From: Bryobacterales bacterium
GTDB lineage: Bacteria > Acidobacteriota > Terriglobia > Bryobacterales > Bryobacteraceae
Direction of reading: 5' to 3'
DNA length: 28,950 nucleotides
Assembly: GCA_003132865.1 (NCBI GenBank)
Contig: PKYZ01000248.1
Coordinates: forward strand, 283 to 29,232
The notes beneath the pieces are model-generated. The model was not told where the DNA came from. It saw only the letters and a program-made list of their open reading frames with translations, and did not search any database. Of the stretch, positions 1 through 9,399 are shown piece after piece; position 1 is the stretch's first letter, and the number at the start of each line of letters is the position of its first letter. Both the position numbers and the translations under genes were made by a program.

Positions 1-1233
1 GACAGCCAGGGCAACGCTTATATCGGCGGCTACACAAACGCGGACTCAACAACGTTCCCCTTAACGCCGGGCGCCTATCAGAGCACTTGCAATGGAAACA
101 ATTGTGCATTCGTGACCAAGGTGAATCCTAACGGAACAGGCCTGGTCTGGTCCACGTTTGTTGAAGTCGCCGACTACTTCGGAGCTATTCAACTCGATGC
201 TCAAGGGAATGTATACGTGGTGGGTCACAACAACGAGTTTTTCCAGGGAGTCAATGCACTGCAACCCGGTCTGGTCACCGGCGGGTTCGTCTCGGAACTC
301 GACCCGACGGGGAGCACTTTGTTGTTTTCTTCGCTGGTGGGAGCTGCCGGCGTTGGCGTTAACGGCAATTCATCTCTATCGGGCCTGGCAGTGGACGCGG
401 CGGGGAACATTTATGTGGCGGGCAACATGATTGGCGCTACACTCCCGACGACGCCCGGCGTGGTTCAGCCTTCGTACCGCGGAGGTTCAGGCGCCTTCGG
501 CGACGGCATGATCGCCAAGATCTCGCCAACCGGCCCGGTGGTCACACTAGCCCCGGCTGGACAAGTCGAAGCCTTCGCGGCGGAGTCCATCATGTCCGTA
601 TATGGCGTGGATTTGGCCACCGGAACAGCCGCGGCGCTGACTTTGCCGCTGCCGACATCGCTTGATGGCAACTCATTGACGGTCACAGACTCAGCCGGCG
701 TAACGCGTCCGGCTCCCCTGTACTTCGTCGCGCCGGGGCAGATCAATTTCGAGATTCCTGCGGGCACGGCCGCGGGAACTGCGACAGTGACGATCCAGAA
801 TCAGAATGGGACTGTTCAGTCCACAACGATCACAATCGGCAGCGTTTCGCCGGGGATCTTCGCGTTAAACGGCTCGGGGCTGGTGGCGGCCTGGGTTCTG
901 CCTGTGGTTTCCGGAGCGCAGCAAGCGCTGCAGCCGGTTTACCAGTTGGCATCCGGGAACGTGATTGCATTGCCGGTTAGTCTCGGACCGTCCACGGAAG
1001 AGGTTTATCTCGAGATTTACGGCACGGGCTTCCGCAACGCCAAGAGCTTCACCGCGACGGTAGGCGGCTTGAGCGTGCCGGTACTGGGGGCGGCCGCGAC
1101 GTCGCAGTTCGTCGGAGAGGATCAGGTGAACATAGGCCCGCTGCCGCAGGCGTTGGCGGGTACAGGAAGCGTGAACATCGTGATTACCGCGGACGGGCAG
1201 GCCGCCAACACAGTCAATGTGACAATTCAGTGA
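1..1233 (+). CDS. Secreted SBBP beta-propeller / TIGR03437 C-terminal domain protein (5' truncated)
   Basis: The reading frame is open from base 1, so the gene begins outside the window and only its C-terminal 410 residues are seen. The N-terminal half carries repeated units of the form D-x-x-G-N-x-Y-[IV]-x-G followed by F-P-x-T-P-G and K-[VI]-x-P-x-G (about residues 1-45, 65-105, 125-175). These are typical of SBBP-type beta-propeller repeats. The last ~230 residues (L-A-P-A-G-Q-V-E, Y-F-V-A-P-G-Q-I-N-F, S-P-G-I-F-A, Y-G-T-G-F-R, final V-N-V-T-I-Q) match the beta-rich C-terminal domain described from Solibacter paralogous families. The protein is probably exported and attached to or released from the cell surface; its ligand is unknown. 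The GTG at 112 is an internal valine, not a start. Family assignment is by motif recognition. Confidence 0.85.
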   Translation, partial: DSQGNAYIGGYTNADSTTFPLTPGAYQSTCNGNNCAFVTKVNPNGTGLVWSTFVEVADYFGAIQLDAQGNVYVVGHNNEFFQGVNALQPGLVTGGFVSELDPTGSTLLFSSLVGAAGVGVNGNSSLSGLAVDAAGNIYVAGNMIGATLPTTPGVVQPSYRGGSGAFGDGMIAKISPTGPVVTLAPAGQVEAFAAESIMSVYGVDLATGTAAALTLPLPTSLDGNSLTVTDSAGVTRPAPLYFVAPGQINFEIPAGTAAGTATVTIQNQNGTVQSTTITIGSVSPGIFALNGSGLVAAWVLPVVSGAQQALQPVYQLASGNVIALPVSLGPSTEEVYLEIYGTGFRNAKSFTATVGGLSVPVLGAAATSQFVGEDQVNIGPLPQALAGTGSVNIVITADGQAANTVNVTIQ

Positions 1234-1495
1234 CGCCTGTTTTAGCGGCTTGAAGGCACCTTGCAGCGTGCGCGTACGGTGAGTGTTGCGCAGTATCGTT
1301 CGGCACTCTGCATCACCATGAAATCCGAATGGGTCCTATCCCGCGAAGGTGCTTTGAAAGAACCGCGCGGAGGCGTGTTTCAGGAAGGGTCCCCCTATCG
1401 TAAGATTCCCGGCCAATTAGTTTTTGGCTCGTAAAGGGGGATCAGGCCAAGTTGGGCTTTCCGCCTCAAACGGAACAAACGGGCTAGCGGCCGGC
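1234..1495. other. Intergenic spacer between convergent genes
   Basis: This 262-base spacer separates two genes that converge. The only structure noted is a weak hairpin at 1412-1428 (GCCAA, 7-base loop, TTGGC) and a short inverted repeat of C5/G5 runs around 1390 and 1435. Neither is followed by a clear T tract, so terminator function is doubtful. No coding signal was recognised. Confidence 0.4.
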
Positions 1496-2851
1496 TCAAA
1501 GACCGGGTCGATCTTGAACAACCGCCGTAGGCTCCGGCACCCCCGCCACGCGCTCCACCCCCACATCCCGCACCCGCTGCATCAACGCCGCCGCCACCAC
1601 GAAGAACACGCCGCCTGCCACCACGGCCAGCAGCTCGTTATTCCCCAGCAGGTGCGCCATGACCCAGCCGAAACCGAACGAAGCCACAATCTCCGGCGTC
1701 ACGATGAAAAAGTTGAAAATTCCCATATAAATGCCGGTCTTTTCCGCCGGCAGCGACCCGGCCAGAATCACGTAGGGCATCGACAGAATGCTGGCCCACG
1801 CGATCCCCACGCCCACCATCGAGAACAGCAGCAGCCACTTGTTGTGGATCACCGCCACCGACATCAGCCCGGCCGCGCCGCACAGAAGGCACAGGCTGTG
1901 CGTCGCCTTGCGGCCCAGCGCGTTCGCCAACGGCGGCAGCGCGAACGACCAGACGAAACACACTGCCGAGTACATCGCGAAGCAGTAGCCGCCCCACGCC
2001 ACGCCCTCGGTGTAGAGCGCGCTATGCGGATCGGAAGCGCCGAACACGTTGTGCGCCACAGCCACCGAGAAATATAGAAACATGCAGAACAGCCCCAGCC
2101 ATGTGAAGAACTGCACCCATGCCAGTTGCTTCATGGTCTGCGGCATGGCGGCGATCGATTCGAAAATCTCGCGGGCGTTCTCCGCCAACCCTCGCTTCTC
2201 CGCCTTCATCTTGCGGAACGCTTCCAGATCGTCCGGCGGATACTCGCGCGTGGTGGCTATCGTATAGATCACCGCGCCGAAAAACGCCGCCGCCCCTATA
2301 TAAAATGACAGCCGCACCGGCAGCGGAATGCGCCCGCCTCCGGTTCCGTTGCCCAGCCACGACAACAGGATTCCCGGCAGCACCGAAGCCACCACCGCCC
2401 CCAACCCGATAAACAGGCTCTGCATGGCGAAGCCGCGTGTGCGCTGATCTTCCGGCAGCAGGTCCGCCACGAACGCGCGGAAGGGCTCCATGCTGATGTT
2501 GATCGACGCATCCAGAATCCACAGCAGACCCGCCGCCATCCACAGCGCCGAAACGCGCGGCATCACGATCAACGCCGCCGAGCTCAGGATCGCGCCGGTC
2601 AAGAAGTACGGACGCCGCCGCCCCAGCCGGTTCCACGTGCGGTCGCTCGCGTGCCCGATAATCGGCTGCACGAGCAATCCGGTCAGCGGCGCGGCCAGCC
2701 ATAGAATCGGTATCTGGTCGGCGCGCGCACCCAGATATTCGTAGATGGCGCTCATGTTGGCCATCTGCAAGCCCCAGCCGAACTGGATGCCCAGGAAGCC
2801 GAAGCTCATATTCCAGATCTGCCAGAAATTCAGCCGCTGCTTATCGCTCAT
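1496..2851 (-). CDS. MFS sugar transporter, GPH/SLC45-like (probable maltodextrin/alpha-glucoside uptake)
   Basis: The 451-residue product looks like a 12-helix major facilitator permease. The loop after helix 2 reads [16 protein letters not shown] (about residues 65-80), the conserved MFS loop motif in the form found in sucrose/SLC45 and glycoside-cation symporters. The N-terminal [18 protein letters not shown] stretch is also typical of SLC45-like bacterial carriers. Its ATG lies 8 bases before the end of the upstream malQ stop region: the two genes overlap by 11 bases (ATGAGCGATAA on the coding strand), so translation is probably coupled. The malQ partner suggests import of maltose or short maltodextrins. 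Substrate is inferred from context only; the transporter fold is secure. Confidence 0.85.
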   Translation of the reverse strand: MSDKQRLNFWQIWNMSFGFLGIQFGWGLQMANMSAIYEYLGARADQIPILWLAAPLTGLLVQPIIGHASDRTWNRLGRRRPYFLTGAILSSAALIVMPRVSALWMAAGLLWILDASINISMEPFRAFVADLLPEDQRTRGFAMQSLFIGLGAVVASVLPGILLSWLGNGTGGGRIPLPVRLSFYIGAAAFFGAVIYTIATTREYPPDDLEAFRKMKAEKRGLAENAREIFESIAAMPQTMKQLAWVQFFTWLGLFCMFLYFSVAVAHNVFGASDPHSALYTEGVAWGGYCFAMYSAVCFVWSFALPPLANALGRKATHSLCLLCGAAGLMSVAVIHNKWLLLFSMVGVGIAWASILSMPYVILAGSLPAEKTGIYMGIFNFFIVTPEIVASFGFGWVMAHLLGNNELLAVVAGGVFFVVAAALMQRVRDVGVERVAGVPEPTAVVQDRPGL

Positions 2852-4367
2852 ACATGGACACCATCTCTTTCAGCCGCTGAGCGATCGCCGGAGTCAACAT
2901 CTCCGCACGATAGCGCCAGCGCCAGTTGCCGCTGGGCACGGCGGGCGTGTTCATGCGGGCCTCGCTGCCCAGGCCCAGCACGTCCTGTAATGGGAATAGC
3001 ACAGTGTGGGCCACCGACGCCATCAGCGTCCGGATGAAGACCCAGTGAATCTCTCGCCCGTCGGTGGCCAGATACTTCCGCGTGAAGTCGCGCTCTTCGC
3101 GGATGTCTTCCGCCGTGCGCGTGCTGTCGCCGCCGGTGCTCGACCACCACCCCACAGTCGTATCGTTATCGTGTGTGCCCGTATATGCCACGCGGTCGCG
3201 CGGATAATTGTGCGGCTTGAAATCGGGCGCCTGCGGGTCTTTCCCGAATGCGAACTGCAGGATGGCCATGCCTGGGAAGCCGAACTCGGTGCGCATAGCT
3301 TCCACTTCCGGCGTGATCACGCCCAGGTTTTCCGCCACAATCGGCAACTTGCCGAGCGCGCCTTCCAAGGCTTCGAACAGCGCCGCGCCGGGACCCTTCA
3401 CCCACCGTCCGTTCCGCGCCGTAGTCTCGCCCGCCGGCACTTCCCAGTAGGCTTCCAGGCCGCGGAAATGGTCCACCCGCACGATATCCACCTGCGCCAG
3501 CGCCGCGAACAGCCGGTCGATCCACCAGCGGAAACCAGTCTGCGCCATGCGGTCCCAGCGGTAAATGGGATTGCCCCACAACTGGCCCGTGGCGCTGAAA
3601 TAATCCGGCGGCACGCCCGACATCACCGCCGGGTCGCCCGCCGCATCTAACTGGAACAGGTCCAGATTCGCCCATACGTCGGCGCTATCGTGCGCCACGT
3701 AGATCGGTAGGTCGCCCATCATGCGGATGCCCCGCTCGCGGGCGTAATTGTGCAGGCTACGCCACTGACGGAAAAACATATACTGCGCGAACTCCAGCGC
3801 TTCGATCTCCTCCGCCAACCGTGCCCGCCACTCCTTCAGCGCCCCAGGCTTGCGCGCCGCGATGGCCGGCTCCCACCGGCTCCAGACCGCCTCGCCGCCA
3901 TGCGCCGCCTTCAAAGCCATGAATAGCGTGTAGTCGCCGAGCCATCGGTCGCATAGGCTGCGGAAATCCCCGAAATCTTCGAACTCATGGCGCTCCTTCC
4001 CACTCGTTTTGAAGCGCTCATACGCGGCGCGCAGCAGGGGTAACTTGAACCGGATCACCCGGCCATAATCCACTTCGTCCGCCGGAAACTCCGGCGTCTG
4101 CGCCAGTTCCTCGCGCGTGAGCAGCCCCTCGGCGGCCAGTTGGTCGAGACTGATCAGCAACGGGTTGCCGGCAAACGCCGAGAACAATTGATAGGGCGAA
4201 TCGCCGTAGCCGGTGGGGCCTAACGGCAGCACCTGCCAGATCCGCTGTCCGGCAACCGCCAGGAAATCGACAAACCGGTAGGCTTCCGGCCCGAGGTCCC
4301 CAATCCCGAACCGGCCAGGCAGCGAGGTGGGGTGCAGCAGAATCCCGCTGGATCTTGGGAAAGTCAC
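2841..4367 (-). CDS. malQ: 4-alpha-glucanotransferase (amylomaltase, GH77)
   Basis: Cytosolic GH77 enzyme that transfers alpha-1,4-glucan segments between maltodextrins, releasing glucose. All hallmarks are present (numbering from an ATG at 4397): Y-G-D-S-P-Y-Q at 64-70, the nucleophile Asp309 in R-V-D-H-F-R-G, the acid/base Glu356 in A-E-N-L-G, and the third carboxylate Asp410 in T-H-D-N-D-T. The terminal M-N-T-P-A-V-P-S-G-N-W-R-W-R is family-typical. I prefer the GTG at 4367, because homologues begin near T-F-P-R-S-S-G-I-L-L-H-P-T-S-L-P-G; the ATG at 4397 would add ten atypical residues. Neither start has a convincing ribosome site. The MFS gene follows with an 11-base overlap. A divergent membrane-protein gene begins 62 bases away, so a promoter for both directions must lie in this short gap or inside the genes. 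Confidence 0.95.
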   Translation of the reverse strand: MTFPRSSGILLHPTSLPGRFGIGDLGPEAYRFVDFLAVAGQRIWQVLPLGPTGYGDSPYQLFSAFAGNPLLISLDQLAAEGLLTREELAQTPEFPADEVDYGRVIRFKLPLLRAAYERFKTSGKERHEFEDFGDFRSLCDRWLGDYTLFMALKAAHGGEAVWSRWEPAIAARKPGALKEWRARLAEEIEALEFAQYMFFRQWRSLHNYARERGIRMMGDLPIYVAHDSADVWANLDLFQLDAAGDPAVMSGVPPDYFSATGQLWGNPIYRWDRMAQTGFRWWIDRLFAALAQVDIVRVDHFRGLEAYWEVPAGETTARNGRWVKGPGAALFEALEGALGKLPIVAENLGVITPEVEAMRTEFGFPGMAILQFAFGKDPQAPDFKPHNYPRDRVAYTGTHDNDTTVGWWSSTGGDSTRTAEDIREERDFTRKYLATDGREIHWVFIRTLMASVAHTVLFPLQDVLGLGSEARMNTPAVPSGNWRWRYRAEMLTPAIAQRLKEMVSMYER

Positions 4368-4429
4368 GGATTCATTGTAAGCCCCGGCGGCGAGCATTTA
4401 TCGGCCTGAGTGGTGTCAAATGTGATGAG

Positions 4430-5845
4430 GTGACGGCATCCAATAAAATCGGCGACCGCTTGATTGCCGCCGCACAGGTGGCTGGCGTCTTGGCCACCGG
4501 CTGGTTCGTTTGGGTCAATGCGGTGCTTCCACAACTCGGCCTGAAATCCGTGGCCAACATCGCCGCCCAAGCGCTCGTCTACGTGACGCTCGCCTGGATC
4601 TGCGGCGGTATCGTCACATTCTGGGTTTATTTCGTGCTCTCGCTGGCGGATCTGCCGCGCGCGACTCGCTTCTCGTTGCGCACCTCGGCGCCGGCGATGT
4701 GGTTTGCGCCTGCCATCGTGCTTTTGTCTACGCCCTTGTCCGGCGCTTTTGCCGCGAGCCTCTTCTTGGTCGCGAACGCCACGCGGCAACTGATCTCCCA
4801 GTGGGGCGTCATTGAGTCGCCCACCCCTCGTATGGAGCCAACGCGCACCGAACCTGCGCTCATGTTCCGCGTGGCCTCGCCGGATGCCGCTTTCCCTTCG
4901 TGGAACTCGGTCCCCGTCCTGATGGGATCGTTCACGGCTCAGGCGGGCCTGGTCGCGATGCTTTGGCGATTTCCGTTTCGGGCGGCTGCTCTGTTTGCCC
5001 TGAGCACCGCGATTCTAACGTCGCTCTCCATCGCTTCCGGCGCGTACCACCCCGGAAAGCCGCCTGCGTTGCCGCACTCCGCGCTGAGCGTGGTGTTGAC
5101 CTTCCTGCTGGCGGCGACTCTAACATTAGGCGGGATCTCAGTCCGCGGTGCACGCGGCGCCGGATCGGATGCGGCTGCGGGCTCTTCGGGTTCAGGAGGC
5201 CAATCCGCCGCACCGCTGTACCCGGATCTCCCCACGTCTCCAGATGAGAGTATGGGCCCCGGCGGCGACTTTCCCGGAGTGATCCTGTTGCCCGCGCTGA
5301 AGCCTTATACTACGCTGTTCGCTCCAGTGCTTGCGACGCCAGGCAAACTCGGTGCGGCCGTGCTGAAGCCAATGCTGAAGCCAAGGGACATCCCGTTTTC
5401 GGGTGATTACTGGATGTTCCGATGGCCGGCGGCGCGGCCCCCGCGGCGATCTATCATCCGGCGGGGCAGCGCATCCGAACTCTCGTTCCACACCACGGAC
5501 GGCTGGCCTATGGAGATGGAGGCGCATCAAAAACTGGATCCGCCAGTCAGCGTGCATTGCTGCACTCAGATTCAGCTTGCCATTCAGAATACCGACCTGT
5601 ATCCCGGAACTGTCTCGCTCGAGTTGATTCTGATCGATACAACGGTGCCCATAAATCTGGTCCAGAGCTTGGGAACGGTGGCGGCCGGCCCGCCGTCACC
5701 GTCGCACCAGGTCTTGAGCTTTCGAATCCCTTCCATTACGGCCCTGCAGAAATTCGATGAGATCAAGGTGGTGTTCCATCGGGCCCAGTTGCGTGCCGAC
5801 AAAAGCGCCAGAATCGCCATCGAGCGATTTGTGCTCCTGCCCTAA
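4430..5845 (+). CDS. Hypothetical multi-pass membrane protein with soluble C-terminal half
   Basis: I do not recognise the family. From the GTG at 4430 the product is about 471 residues. The first ~250 residues hold roughly five hydrophobic segments (for example L-I-A-A-A-Q-V-A-G-V-L-A-T-G-W-F-V-W-V and V-V-L-T-F-L-L-A-A-T-L-T-L-G-G). A Gly/Ser/Ala-rich linker follows, and the rest is a soluble, beta-rich domain without recognised motifs. The frame is open upstream to 4355, but starting there would run through the start of the divergent malQ. The GTG at 4430, directly after GATGAG, is therefore more plausible. The gene ends in a perfect hairpin that includes its own stop codon. It may be specific to acidobacteria. 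Confidence 0.7.
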   Translation: MTASNKIGDRLIAAAQVAGVLATGWFVWVNAVLPQLGLKSVANIAAQALVYVTLAWICGGIVTFWVYFVLSLADLPRATRFSLRTSAPAMWFAPAIVLLSTPLSGAFAASLFLVANATRQLISQWGVIESPTPRMEPTRTEPALMFRVASPDAAFPSWNSVPVLMGSFTAQAGLVAMLWRFPFRAAALFALSTAILTSLSIASGAYHPGKPPALPHSALSVVLTFLLAATLTLGGISVRGARGAGSDAAAGSSGSGGQSAAPLYPDLPTSPDESMGPGGDFPGVILLPALKPYTTLFAPVLATPGKLGAAVLKPMLKPRDIPFSGDYWMFRWPAARPPRRSIIRRGSASELSFHTTDGWPMEMEAHQKLDPPVSVHCCTQIQLAIQNTDLYPGTVSLELILIDTTVPINLVQSLGTVAAGPPSPSHQVLSFRIPSITALQKFDEIKVVFHRAQLRADKSARIAIERFVLLP

Positions 5846-5870
5846 GGCCCCATTGGAGGGCGGGCCTTAG
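5842..5870 (+). terminator. Perfect 9-bp hairpin overlapping the stop codon
   Basis: CTAAGGCCC at 5842-5850 and GGGCCTTAG at 5862-5870 are perfect reverse complements with an 11-base loop. The left arm contains the TAA stop of the membrane-protein gene. The following tract is C-rich and has only a short T run (GTTTTG near 5885), so intrinsic termination may be imperfect. Confidence 0.55.
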
Positions 5871-6054
5871 CCCCGCTTCCCCCCGTTTTGATTGCGGCTA
5901 TCTGCTCTTAAGGCCAGGCGCAGCACATTAGCGGCTGCCAGCGCTTCCCGCGAGCTCGGCCATCTGTCAGTTCGCCGACTACGGGGCCAGTGGTCGGGAC
6001 CCGTGCTTCCCAACTGCCGTGACCGGCGTTCACCAGGAGTAACCGAATTCTCCA
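5871..6054. other. Gene-poor DNA at the left edge of the accessory block
   Basis: Together with the adjoining hicA relic this forms a 467-base stretch (5846-6312) without an intact gene. Short open frames exist on both strands, but none resembles a known protein and none has a convincing ribosome site. I looked for a hicB antitoxin frame next to the hicA relic and did not find one. Confidence 0.4.
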
Positions 6055-6274
6055 ATCGCGCGACGCTCAACCATTCCGAAGGCTCGATGCCGCTGCCCTC
6101 GATTGATCGCCCTCATAGTTCCGAGCGGAAGCACGCGGCCGCGGTGATGGGCAGCTCTGACCTGCTTCCCGGTGAGCGGATGCCACCATTTCCGGTGGTT
6201 ACCGGAAGCGCCGACCGCAGAAAGCCGTGATGGCGAAGAATCCGGATCACCTGGTCTGAAGAGAGCCTCGGCGT
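6055..6274 (-). pseudogene. hicA: Degenerate HicA-like mRNA interferase toxin (two frameshifts, lost start)
   Basis: Three reading frames on the minus strand join into one HicA-type sequence. The first gives P-R-L-S-S-D-Q-V-I-R-I-L-R-H-H-G-F-L-R-S from an ACG codon at 6274. After a frame change near 6215 comes S-G-N-H-R-K-W-W-H-P-L-T-G-K-Q-V, then H-R-G-R-V-L-P-L-G-T-M-R-A-I. After a second change near 6103 comes I-E-G-S-G-I-E-P-S-E-W-L. HicA toxins are small double-stranded-RNA-binding-fold RNases with a G-S-H-x-x-x-x-H-P active-site region; here it reads G-N-H-R-K-W-W-H-P. The expected ATG is ACG, and no stop follows at the usual length. The relic lies 38 bases downstream of the HEAT-repeat gene in the same orientation. 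Sequencing or assembly error could mimic the frameshifts. Confidence 0.6.
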
Positions 6275-6312
6275 CCGCGTTCACCCTGCTCCGGCCAAAA
6301 ATCTCGCACTCC

Positions 6313-9300
6313 CTAGGAAACGTCGGGATACCTTCCGGTTCCAAGAAACAGTACGTCCCCGGCTAGATTCACGCTACTAACAAAAGCTGAAGCGCTTCCT
6401 CTACCTTCAATGGTTATGTCTATCTTGCTACCAGGCGAGAGGCCCGTGAAGAGCTCGGGGCGCAGGGTCGGACCCGCTTGGAATGCGCCGCCCCATGACG
6501 CGAGCTTTCGCGGGTCATCGGGGCGACGGTACCAAAGGGAAAGACGAACAGGGGAGACGTCCGTGCCTATGCGAACGGCTCCGGGGACTTCCTCCAGTTG
6601 GCCAGACCATGGCAGCCAAGGCTCGGGCCAGCTACGGGTCACCTCTTGCCAGTGGCTTTCCAGGTCCTCGCGTACCGATCTTAACCAGTTCTGGACATTT
6701 GGTGGCACATCCGTATTCAGTTCAAGGTCTCGAATTGCCACCACGGTCTCGTCGTCGCCGACCTTCGTTAAGGCGCGTCCATAGCAAAATGCCTTCGACA
6801 CCCACGCATTCCCGTCATCGCTCCTTTCCGTCACGATACGGTTAATGTAGGCCGCTCGCCAAACACTGTGCCGCACAGCCTCAAGGCTGCGCTTCGAGGC
6901 TTCTCGGACCGAGGGTTCCGGATCGTGCTGTAGCAGCCGGATGATGTGGTTATCCAGCGCTTCGTCGTCGTCCGGCGGCAGCCATTGGGCCATCTCCGCC
7001 GCTCGCCGCCTGAGCTCAATGGGCCCACTGTTCGCCCACTTGGCGACGAGTTCCTCAAAACGGTTTCTGTCGCACTTGGAGTAGGCCCGCCCGGCTGAGC
7101 GCCTTACCTGGTACGTGGAATCACCCAAAAGCAACTCTAGTAAGGCAAACGCATGACGTTGGCCTTCAGGCGGTAGCTTCGGGAACGAGCCGTTGATGGC
7201 GTCCGCAACCGAAGCACGAACGGGAGGCATCCAGTCGTCCCAGATGTTTTCCCATCCGGCATCGACGAATTCGTCTGGGGCGATCCGGCAAATGGCTTCG
7301 AAATTGTCAGTCTCGCCGAAAGACTTGCCAATCTGGTCTCTGGCACGTCTTATGGCCGCTGTTGCTAAATTAGTCAGAAGTTTGCCCGCCCCGGCGGCGC
7401 GGTCGCCCAGAGTTCGCAGCGCAATGTGAACGACATTGCCACGCCCGTGGGCAATCAGGTCGCTCAAGGGTAAATAGTAAGCGCCCGGATCGAACTGAAA
7501 CAGATTGGCCAAGATTAGGCCTTGCCACGGCTGATATACTCTAAGCGATTCCCTTGGGACTGTTGCACCGGGATGCGGAATCCCGAGTGCGCGCAAAAAG
7601 GTGGGCTCGTGGTCTTTCCACCTCCCCAGGCGTACTAACCCGTCAAGGCTCTGGAACCTCAGCTCGTGGTCCGCTTCGGCGTTCTCGGCATACGCCAGCA
7701 GGCAATCGACGACTTGCGAGGCGCTCGCGGCTGAAACGCCCCCAAGGGACCACACCACGTACGCCCTGGCGTAGGCCGGCAGCGTCGGGTCGTTAGCAAG
7801 TTTCAAGAAGTGTCGAATCACGCGTTCTGGGGCAACCGCTGTAGCGGCAACGCGCTGGAGGCCAACTATCGCGAGGATCCGGCTGTGCTCGCTCGGAGGA
7901 GATTCAGAGAGCTCGATAAGGCGCGAAAAAACGCGATCTCCATTGTGGCGACTGAGGCGCTCGGCAACGTCGGCGACCGCTTCTGAAATGCGCCGGAGCG
8001 AAGAACCCTGAAAGGTGAGGCCCGAACTGAGCAGGATCTCGAGCGCCTCGTGTGACGGGGCCGCCCGCAGAACCTGGGCGGCCTCTATCCGAGCTCCCAC
8101 AAATGGCTCGGTAGTCCCCTGTCTGATGTCGATCCGCTCACGGACTAGCGCTTCGATTCTAGGGGGAACATGGTCTAGTTGAAGGTATGACGCGAATGAG
8201 ATAATCTGGCGCAGTTGATAAGGATTTGTCTCGGTTTCGAGCAGCCGGGCGAGCCAGTCATCAACGTCGGCGATGCCAGCGGCCAAGGCTATCTCCCATA
8301 TCAAGTCCCGCAGGTGGGACTCGGGTGTCGTTCCGTTGCTGGTGCCGCCAATCGAAACGGTCGCAAACTGTGTGATAGCCTTCTTCAGTTGTGCTCCGTT
8401 TGTCTGGTGCCAGCCCAAGAGTTGTTGTGGCAGAACGCAGTCTTGAAGCCGTTTGCAAATTAGATAGCAGTTCGCATTCGGTTCGCAGAGCGCCCGAAGC
8501 AGCGAAGTGGTGACCTCGGCTGTGTTGCATGAGGCCATTCCCGTTGCCAGGAAAAGTGCGGAGCGCTGCGAGGCCCCGTCCCCGTGCACCGCTGATTTGA
8601 AGGCTTGCCAAACCCTTTCTTGCAGCGCACGGTTGTTGGGCTCACGCTCGGCTATGCGACCAAGAAGGCCAAACTTTCTCAGTAGGTCCCAAGATCGATC
8701 CCGACCGCTGCTGGCGGAGTCCGGCATCGGATGCGTAATGGTACGGCTCAAAGCCGATAGGAATTGAGGACTGGCCAGCTCTTGAACGGCAAGGTCGAGC
8801 GTGCCGGCCCGTCGCTCGGCAAGCCGCCGGACGGCCTTACGGACAAGCGCTTCCTTGACTTCGTTCCCCGGATGTAGGGCCGCAAGACAAGAAATTGCGG
8901 CGTTTCCAGCGGCGCTATTGCTACGGGCGACTCGGAGCAATGCGCGTTCAATATCCGGCGACCTGAAGCCTATTGCGCAAATTGTCCAGATCGCCGGTTC
9001 TTGTGCTGCGGAGCGCAGTAGTGGAAGAGTGTTGCTGATGACGCGCGCCCTCAGTAGATGCCGTTCCTCCTCCGGGTACTGCTCGATCCAGTCCGCAAGG
9101 TACTCGCGAAGGGTGTACGGTTCGGCAACGGAGACCGGCATCCCGTCGGGGCTACCAACACACGTCGGAAGGACGTGGCGCATTATGATTTCTTCTGCTG
9201 ATTCAGGATCTCTCGCGGTTGCGGCAGTTAGAGCGCGAAGCGCGGTGCTTAGGATGCCACGGGCCTGGAGAGAATCCGGAGGGGGCGTCCGTTGGATCCA

Positions 9301-9399
9301 TTGTAGGAACTCGCCAAAGAACAAGTCAGCCTCGGATGGGCTCGACAGGGAACTCGCCTTCGTCCACATATCGGCTGGGGCTTGAAACCGATCATCCAT
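6313..9399 (-). CDS. Large HEAT-like repeat protein, partner of the NACHT NTPase
   Basis: The 1028-residue product consists almost wholly of paired amphipathic helices with the look of HEAT repeats. Typical units are S-V-R-E-A-S-K-R-S-L-E-A-V, Q-V-R-R-S-A-G-R-A-Y and H-E-L-R-F-Q-S-L-D-G-L-V-R-L-G. No signal peptide or membrane segment is visible. The last ~100 residues switch to a beta-rich domain (W-Y-R-R-P-D-D-P, I-D-I-T-I-E-G, V-L-F-L-G-T-G-R-Y-P). I chose the ATG at 9399, which overlaps the upstream stop by 8 bases (ATGGATGA) and has AGGAG 12 bases ahead. An open frame reaches back to 9504, but those residues read like out-of-frame NACHT gene. Such repeat solenoids usually bind proteins or nucleic acids, and STAND sensors are often repeat arrays. 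A sensor or scaffold role beside the NACHT protein is my inference. Base composition is less GC-rich than in the flanking operons. Confidence 0.8.
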   Translation of the reverse strand: MDDRFQAPADMWTKASSLSSPSEADLFFGEFLQWIQRTPPPDSLQARGILSTALRALTAATARDPESAEEIIMRHVLPTCVGSPDGMPVSVAEPYTLREYLADWIEQYPEEERHLLRARVISNTLPLLRSAAQEPAIWTICAIGFRSPDIERALLRVARSNSAAGNAAISCLAALHPGNEVKEALVRKAVRRLAERRAGTLDLAVQELASPQFLSALSRTITHPMPDSASSGRDRSWDLLRKFGLLGRIAEREPNNRALQERVWQAFKSAVHGDGASQRSALFLATGMASCNTAEVTTSLLRALCEPNANCYLICKRLQDCVLPQQLLGWHQTNGAQLKKAITQFATVSIGGTSNGTTPESHLRDLIWEIALAAGIADVDDWLARLLETETNPYQLRQIISFASYLQLDHVPPRIEALVRERIDIRQGTTEPFVGARIEAAQVLRAAPSHEALEILLSSGLTFQGSSLRRISEAVADVAERLSRHNGDRVFSRLIELSESPPSEHSRILAIVGLQRVAATAVAPERVIRHFLKLANDPTLPAYARAYVVWSLGGVSAASASQVVDCLLAYAENAEADHELRFQSLDGLVRLGRWKDHEPTFLRALGIPHPGATVPRESLRVYQPWQGLILANLFQFDPGAYYLPLSDLIAHGRGNVVHIALRTLGDRAAGAGKLLTNLATAAIRRARDQIGKSFGETDNFEAICRIAPDEFVDAGWENIWDDWMPPVRASVADAINGSFPKLPPEGQRHAFALLELLLGDSTYQVRRSAGRAYSKCDRNRFEELVAKWANSGPIELRRRAAEMAQWLPPDDDEALDNHIIRLLQHDPEPSVREASKRSLEAVRHSVWRAAYINRIVTERSDDGNAWVSKAFCYGRALTKVGDDETVVAIRDLELNTDVPPNVQNWLRSVREDLESHWQEVTRSWPEPWLPWSGQLEEVPGAVRIGTDVSPVRLSLWYRRPDDPRKLASWGGAFQAGPTLRPELFTGLSPGSKIDITIEGRGSASAFVSSVNLAGDVLFLGTGRYPDVS

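Noticed and set aside
5867..6070. 67-codon minus-strand frame after the hicA relic as hicB
   Set aside because: No HicB motif (such as the N-terminal RNase-H-like strand pattern or a DNA-binding C-terminus) is present; it is the read-through tail of the broken hicA frame.
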